The notes beneath the pieces are model-generated. The model did no database searches. It saw only the letters and a list, made by a program, of their open reading frames with translations, and had not been told where the DNA came from. A stretch of DNA of 64,000 nt from Lampris incognitus (Eukaryota; Chordata; Actinopteri; Lampriformes; Lampridae), in NCBI RefSeq assembly GCF_029633865.1, contig NC_079222.1:35471987-35535986 (forward strand), in the 5' to 3' direction. Made by a program: the position numbers and the translations under genes. Positions 49,701-58,700 of this stretch are shown one piece after another (positions within the stretch are counted from its first letter, which is position 1; each line of letters starts with the position of its first letter).

Positions 49701-52700
49701 GGAGGATGAGGAGGAAGACAGGGGAAGAGACAACGTAGCAACACACAGCCTCGTCTTCATCCAGAATGTTATTTATGGGTATCTGGATAGCATAGATGTC
49801 TATGCTGTTGCCTACCAACACGGGGACCGCAGGTTCAAATCCCAGTGTTACCTCCGGCTTGGTCGGGCGTCCCTACAGACATACTTGGCCGCGTCTGTGG
49901 CCGTGTCTATATCGGTATCAGATGAAATTACCATGGAAATCATAGGTTACTGGGTATCAACAAATATGTCAATTTGATGCCTCCTTAGTTGGAATGCTAG
50001 CATTATAGTCTGCTGCACCACACAAGCAACCTCCAAGCTAGTTTCTTTGTTAAGTGTGGTGCCAATTTATGTTTACCCACCTCAATAAATGTTCAACTGA
50101 ATATAGTTATAGTAAATACATAAATGCTTTTAAGGCACTTCTATTTTTTAAGGCGCCGCGCGTCACCCAGTACCGTCCATGGAGTGTTTGTCCAAATCTG
50201 CGTCAAAGTTTGTTTTGTCTTCATTTGATGGCTGGGAGAGCAGGCGCTGGATTGGCTGGGACAGCTTGGTCTGCTGTGTCGTGTGGGCCCAGGGATCACG
50301 GCCCTGACTGGAGCCGCACCCGAAGAGGTAACACCAAGGGCGGTCTGACAGGACCGGGGCAGGTTAAGCTAACTGCTAGCCCATGCAGACTGGCAGTTCT
50401 GATAACATCGAGGGTGGTCTGGTGGCGGCCTCGCCTAGTTTTGACTGTGTTTTCGTGTCGTTGTGTGGAGTGCGGGGAGGTGTGTTGAAAGTGTCTGGTT
50501 GGGAGAACTGGCGCTGGATCGGCTGGGGGAGCCTGGTCTGCTGCGTCCGGTGGGCCCAGGGACCACGACCCTGCCGGAGCTGCGCACAAGGAGGAAACAC
50601 TGAGGGCGGTCTGACAGGATGCGGAAGCGGGACAGGCTAAGCTAACTGCTACCCCATGCAGACCGGCAGTTCCGACAGTCATCCCGGATGGCGTTCGTTC
50701 TCTGGACAGTGGAATTTTTTTGACTGTGTTGCACTGAGTGGACTGTGTTGTTAGTTGTTTGTGTTTTTTTACTTTGGTCTCTCTGTTTTTGTGAGTTTTT
50801 GATGGTCTTGTTTTTGGGAAATTTGGGATGTGTGTTTTTGTCTTTTGTGTCGCACTGCTGTGGGCGGGGGGGCAACGGAATTTTGTTTCTTTTGTGTACG
50901 CAGGTACATGAGAGAAAGGACAATAAATTGTTCCTGATTCCTGATTTATCATTACGTTGTCCACTGTAATGATATATTCTGGCAAAATCCGAAAACTTTT
51001 GGAATATCCAACACCTATTTTTCTTACAGAAGAGTCGGTAACACTGCTTGCAGCTCTTAAGTGAACTATGTCCTTACAAGTGTCAGGCCTACTGAATACT
51101 AACAGAATAAAACCATGTATGTGTCCATCGGAGAACTCGTTCAAATAAACATGGCCAGTGCTTATGTCAAGTCACGTTTATTTGTATAGCCCTACATCAC
51201 AGTTAAGTCCCAGAGGGCATTGCATTCTCCACATGTACTTATTAACTCAATGCTTGGATAAGTGGGTGCTGAGTGTTGGGATTTCTCATGATGCAAGATC
51301 AGAACCAGACTGCGGTCTTGAATGTCTGGGAAAATTATTGTTCTCAAAACACGGATAAGCAAATCCCCCTACGGGCAATAAAGGTTTTATTCACACACAG
51401 AGAAACAGTCACATAGCGGCATATTTGACTGGCTCTGAAAAAAATTATCTTGCACCTATCCACACAAATGTAATCTTGGTCTGTTTTAATGTCCTCCCCT
51501 ACTATACTGTGAAAATACAGTATATCATTCCTATAGTTAGCAAAAAGATAATTATAATGCTCTATAGTAGGTCTTGGAAACGTTATGTTTGTATGCTTAT
51601 TTTATTAATAACAGTAATCCTGTAGTATTCTCAGTGCTATATGACAATAAAATGTTATAATTAACTGGTCATCATGATAATCTCATAGTATTTTCAGTTA
51701 TCAGTGTATAATAGTACTATCTACGGTATGTTTGTTTAAAGTGATATTTCGATACAATTTAGGGCTAAATATCTATAATACCGCTAATCACTATAGCAAC
51801 ACTATAAAAACACTATCACATAATCATAAGTCTTCTGTAGATTAACTGTAATGAACTATAAAATCATTATAGCTAAATGTATAGTATAAGCATAATACTC
51901 TCTATAGTATTTATAACAATAAAAAAAAGCCAGTCCAAAAAACTACAAGAGAAATTATACTATAATCAAATAATATAATTATTATATAATCACACACGTT
52001 TATATAATTAAAAAATATAATTATAATATAATATACTATAAAATAATTAAAGTATAATGAGAAATACTACCGTACAATTGTAAGTTTTTTCTATGATATT
52101 TCTGTAGTAAATAATATTGCTTGTAGATTTATACCATAATTATTTTTCAAATGGGCAGAATAAAATATAATTTCGCCCAGCTGTAGTACTAGTGACTTTG
52201 TTCTTTTCCTAAACAAATTCTTTATTGAGGCTAAACCGGTACAGGACTCAAACGGAAATGACCCAGTCATCTGCCTTGTTGATGTACTGTTGGTGGTGTT
52301 GGCATGAATGAAGCTAGTTCCCAGGAAGACAGCAAGCACGTGAACACTGGCGTCATCCTCTGCCCAGATGTTTGATTGATTCCACATACAACGACAGTTC
52401 AGTGGTCTCCACCCATTTCTACAAAACTTTTTGCTTTGGAGCTCTCCACCCTCCAACCTGCAATGCATTGTGTCTGGCCTCATGAGCCCCAGGGCTGCAG
52501 CAGGATGCATGGCAGATGCTGCTACGCAATGATGCAAGTGTCATCACAAAGAAATATTCCTCCTGCCTGCAATTTATTTATATTGAGATCGTACACATAA
52601 AGTGTCAAATTTACAGGGGTTTTGTGTATCAACACTATCTTGTGAATTTATTTTCACTTCTCCTCTCTACTTTGACAATGCAGCTCCAGCTTTATTTCCT

Positions 52701-55700
52701 TTCTGGTCCCACTCCTCCTCCACTATCATTAGGCTGTGGTACTAGAATCGACAATGATGAGTTGTGCCCTTCAGAAACAGATGACACTGTTTCAACCAGT
52801 TCTTCCATCTATCCATTATCCAAACCGCTTATCCTGCTCTCAGGGTCGCGGGGACGCTGGAACCTAGCAGTCGTTGGGCGGCAGGCGGATAGACATCCTG
52901 GGCAGGCTGCCAGTCCATTACAGGGCCGACACACACACCCATAGACACACCTAGAGACATTTTAGTACGACCGATTCACCTGATCTACATGTCTTTGGAC
53001 TGTGGGAGGAAACCGGAGCACCCGGAGGAAACCCACGCAGACACGGGGAGAACATGAAACCTCCACACAGAGGGCGACCTGGTATGAACCCCCCCCCCCA
53101 AGTTGGACTACCCCGAAGAAGAATCAACCAGTTCTTAAATTGGGGGGGGGGGGCAGATATTCCTCGTCTTGGGATCTTGGCATGTGTATCGGCCAACTCT
53201 TGCATGTTGATTATGGAATTTCTACTGTAAATAAAAAATACTAAGAGATATCACTGATGTTCACGACATGTAATTCTGCAATAAAAGGAAATGAAATTAA
53301 GTTTTCAAATAATTTAAAACAAAAAGTAATATGGATAGGATAAAAAGTAAATACAGGAGGTAAATGAAATTTTTCAGGGGGTTCTGTAAAAACAATTAGT
53401 AGGGCAGCAGCACATAAGACTGCGGAGCTGGTGCAGTCTGGGTAATGAAGTCCTGTGGTTTGGCTTTTAATTGAGGGCTCATTGAAGTTAATTGGCATGG
53501 ACTACAACAGACGTCCCAGTACTGCTACAAGCAGACAGCAGCAGAGCTGGTGCAGTATACAGGTGCAGCACCCGGGGACCAACTCCACTTTGTCTTGCCA
53601 TGCCTCGGTCAGGGGCACAGACAGGAGTATTTACCCTAACATGCATGTCTTTTTTTGATGGTGGGGGAAACCGGAGCACCCGGAGAAAACCCACCGCAGA
53701 CATGGGGAGAACATGCAAACTCCATACAGAGGATGCCCTGGGATGACCCCCAAGGTTGGACAACCCCGGGGTTAAAACCCAGGACCTTCTTGCTGTGAGG
53801 CAACAGCACTAACCACTGCACCACCGTGCCACCCTCAGGTCACTGCGCCGGGTTGAGAGTACTCAAAGCATGACTTTTCTATACATGACAACACAAACAT
53901 ACAGAGAAGGCCACTTGGCTGCACATACTAGCTCTTAACACTGAAGTTAATGATTCAAACCCCAGTGTGGCCTCCTGCTCGACCAGGCATCGCAGGGTGC
54001 ACGACTGCCAGTCATAGTAAAGTGTCCCACCATAGACACTCGTTGGTGGTGGAGCACCTACACAGCTGTGGATGGATCTAATGGAAATAGACGAGCATGC
54101 ACATGCATAACATTCCTCCTGGAAAAATCGGCAGATAAAAGGAAGTGGTCGACTAGCTCCACATGAATCACTCGTGGAAGTCTACACCCTCCCCTACCGC
54201 CATAGGGGTATAGAGTATGGAAACAGATATGTCTACCTGTAATGAAAGGAGGAGAAACTACTTAACACATCAGAGGTGCTTTTTTCAGTCCTGTGGTGCA
54301 TACATAACCTAAGGCTGCTGAATGTACTAAGTCATTACTTGCTTGGACTCAATAACAGTGACAGGGATGCACTGATACTGATACAGGTATTGGATATCAG
54401 GCCGATAAAGGGCTAAAATGGAGCATTCGAATCAGAGACTTTACCCAAGACTAAAATTTGACACTAAAAGCCATGTGAGTAACATGTCATAAATAAAAGC
54501 AAAATGGCTTGTTTCACTGCATTTTTGGCACATGGAAGACTGCATTTCTTTAATGTTGGGGGGAAAAAAACGGATTCTATATCAATCATTTTGCCCACTG
54601 ACCCCAATCTTTGGTCTAAGTCTGCAAAGTTCAGTGAAAATAATAAGGTCAGTAATTGGTATCAGCTTAGATTCATATTCGGAATCAAGTATCATTCCAT
54701 TCCATCCCATTATCCAAGCCACTTATCCCAATCGGGGTCGCGGGATGCTGGAGCCTTTCCCAGCAGTCATTGAAATCAAGGAGAAGCCGAAAGAGAAAAA
54801 GAAGAAGTCATTGGAATCAAGTATCAATGCATCCCCAATCATTAGTGTTTTTCATCTATGACACTGTCCTTGTTAACTTTAAATTTATTTCATGTTTAAT
54901 GGTTTGTCTCTCATCACTACTTACAGAATTACAATATACTCACTGCCAAAGCAGCTCAAATTTAACTACTGACCTGTAGTCTATACGATAACTTGTAGTC
55001 AGTCACTGGCTTAAATCTGTGCAATTAAGAGGCCACAGAATACTAATGTCATTGGTAAATAATTAACTAAATTTCTGGATTGTTTCCCACCATGAATTAG
55101 TTTTGCATGGTTGGCACAGCTGCATCACAGGCACATCACAGTGCATGTCTGAAGGACATGCACTGTAATAATATTGGATAAGGGCATTGCAGCAATGATC
55201 TTCTGCAGGAGCCTCCAGATGCTAAATGGCCATCACACAATGAGCCTCAACAGCAGCTATCCTGTCACCAGTCCAAAGGCACGTTTCCATCAACATGTTT
55301 TGTTTGCTGTTTTTTTTACAAAATTTGAAGATGTACATAAAAAACATAAATGAAAATACCTAAATTGAAAAAAAAGCACCTATAAATATCGCAAAGATTT
55401 GCTCACTGATTGGAGAAGTTGAAGTCAGACGCAAAAATGTAATAAAGGGTGATGGAAATGGGGTTTCTTGAAAAATAATGACGTGGAGCATAGTCACGTC
55501 ACGTGTCTGTGCTCGGCCATAAACAATTATGTCATTATGTGAAACGATATATGATACGTTTGGACAGAAAACGAAATTCAAATTTTTGTTGAGTTAACTC
55601 AAATAACAAAACGGGGGGGCGTTGCAGAGCCGTGGCCTCAGTCGGTGTAATTCTGGTCAATGCATTTTGTTGCCGTCTTCATCAGGAAGCATGGAATATT

Positions 55701-58700
55701 TGCCTGGTCTAGAGTGCTGATAGTTCCCCGGGGCAAATGCCGCAAAGTGCTGAAAATGATCCATTCTCTCTCGCATCTTTCACATTTAACAGTAGTTGTA
55801 AGCTGTTTTTGCTAAGCAACCTTTATCGGCACCATTGCACCCTGGATACAGGAAGCTGTTCTTTGAAAAACACCAGATGATGGAAACATGTAGTAATTCG
55901 CCTTTAATTTAATGACAAAATGTTTGCTGCATAAGGGACTCTCCACCCAGTGGTGTAGACGAAGGAGCACACTGTTTTAGTTGACTGAGATTCCCCATAT
56001 TCGGCTTGATGTCGCTTGAATGACGTAAGAAAATAATCGTGGATCATGGCTTCTAAAGCTGTGACTTCTTATATTTCTTGCATTTGTGTATGACAAACAA
56101 AATCGTTAAATAGTGTCAATATAACATACACACTGGATAAATGCTAGTCTATAAATACGTAAAATATGTCACATCCTGTGCGCCTCTAATGATTTCACGG
56201 AAAAGCAATGGACATGCTCAGCAATCGGCAAACCCAAGAAAAGTTTTGAGTTTTCTTATTTTCTTGGGGGCTTGGGGGGAAATTTTCGACACTAATAGCA
56301 ATAAACATGTAATATTTTATCACAAAAACATTCCCTCATGTAGCTTAAAGATTTGCGATATAGCTCATCTCATCTCATCTCATCATCAGCCGCTTCTCCG
56401 GGGTCAGGTCGCGGTGGCAGCAAGCTAAGTAGAGCACCCCAGATGTCCCTCTCCCCAGCAACGTCCTCCAGCTCCTCCTGGGAGAGATCCCAAGATGTTC
56501 CCAGGCCAGGTTGGACATGTAATCCCTCCAGCGAATTCTGGGTCTACCCAGGGGTCTCCCCCCAGTTAGGCTTGCCTTGAAAACCTCCAAAGGAAGGTTT
56601 CCTAATCAGATGTCCAAACCACCTCAACTGGCTCCTTCAACGTAAAGGAGCAGCGGCTCTACTCCGAACTCCCTCCGGATGTTCAAGCTCCTCACCCTAT
56701 CTCTATGGCTGAGCCCAGACACCCTATGGAGGAAACTCATTTCAGCCGCTCGTATCCGCCATCTCACCCTTTCAGTCACTACCCAAAGCTCATGACCATG
56801 GGTGAGGGTTGGAATTAAGACTGACTGATAAATTGAGAGCTTTGCCTTCCGGCTCAGCTCCGTCTACACCACAACGGTCCGGTACAATGTCCGCATTACT
56901 GCTGATGCTGCACCAATCCACCTGTCAATCTCCCGCTCCATCCTACCCTCACTCGTGAACAAGACCCCGATATACTTGAACTCCTTCACTTGAGGCAACA
57001 ACTCATCCCCAACCTGGAGGGAGCAATCCACCATTTTCAGGTGGAGAACCATGGCCTCAGACTTGGAGGTGCAGACTCTCATCCCAGCCATTTCACACTC
57101 AACTGCAAGCCACCCCAGTGTGCACTGGAGGTCGCATTTTGATGATGCCAACGAAACCACATCATCTGCGAAGAGCAGAGATGCAGTTCTACGGTTCCTA
57201 AAACAGATACACTCCTCACCTTGGTTGCACCTTGAGATCCTGTCCATGAATATCACAAACAGAATCACAGACAGGGAACAACCTTGGCAGAGTCTGACAC
57301 CCACCGAAAACCTGTTTGACTTTGTGCCGAGAATACAGACACAGCTCTCACTTTGGTTATACAAGGACCAGATCGCTTGTAACAACTGCCTCGGCACCCC
57401 ATACTCACGCAATTTGCGATATATTTGAACGGAAACAGTGAATGACATCACTGCATGACAGAGCACTAGTTTTTTGTTCTCCTATTCTAGTCTGACAATG
57501 TCACTGCTGTTGGGCATGACTTAAAGACCCATTGTGTGCCCTCAGTTGTTCCTCAACCCACACTATGACGCATTTCATTTCAGTCTTTAGACTCCCCTTC
57601 CCTGTACAATAAGATCTTCTGTACATGCTTGTTCTGTACAGGATTCTTTAAGCACATTATGAAGTAAAATCCAAATCCAATTTTATCTTAAAAGTCAAAT
57701 ATGTGAATCCATGTTATTAAAAAAAACTGTACTGTACATTTTGCAATACTTGATAAATATTTGTTTTCATCTTCTTTGCTTCTACCTTAACGTGTTACTA
57801 TTTTTATATCAACTGCAGGGCATCTTAATTGCTGAACAAATTCGAGATTGCTTTTCTTTTATTTCTGTGGCCATGGTTTTGTCAGGAATGCACTTTGTTT
57901 GAATAATAGGCAAAGCCTGTGCTACTTCGCTCACTTGCAAGTTAAGCTGACAAGAACCTAGTATTATGGAGGGGATGTCTGCATTTGGACAATATCACTA
58001 AGATTTACTGCAAAATACAACTTAACACTAGGTTGTTAAATTTATTTTTAATGGCATGAACGCTTGACCTCGACAATGAAAGGTATTTCTGGTTATCGGT
58101 GGGATTTTAAAAATGACTACTTTGTCAGTGAACCTGGGTATCAAAAGGGGTGAGTGCATGCAAGGTTAACACATGGCAGCAACTAGGTGCTGAATCCACT
58201 TAACAGATGTTTCCATCCACTATCCAAACCGCTTATCCTGCTCTCAGGGTTGCGGGGATGCTGGAGCCTATCATAGCAGTCATTGGGCGGCAGGCGGGGA
58301 GACCCTGGACATGCCGCCAGACTAAAGTTTAAAATTTTGTTTGCCAAGTCAGTAGCATGCTTTCGTGAAATTTAACTTGTCACATTGTTACAAGGTATTT
58401 AACAAATACCACTAAGTGAGTGATTCAAGGTCATGGCATTTGCATATAAGAGTAGGGCTTGGGCAATATATATCGATATTATATCGATATCGTGATAAAA
58501 GACAAGATATCATCTGGGATTTTGGATATAGTAATATCATGAAGTGACATAAGTGTTGTCTTTTCCTGGTTTTCAAGGCTGCATTACAGTAAAGCTATGT
58601 GACTTTCTGAACTTATTAGACTGTTCTAGCTGTTATATTGTTCATCTCTATGAATGTTTATCAAACACGTCGTTGTGCAAATATTTTGTGAGAGCACCAA

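Noticed and set aside
50296..51144. 282-codon frame on - as a new gene
   Set aside because: It runs through a duplicated GC-rich repeat with a LINE-like tail, has no recognisable domain and no splice or start context.
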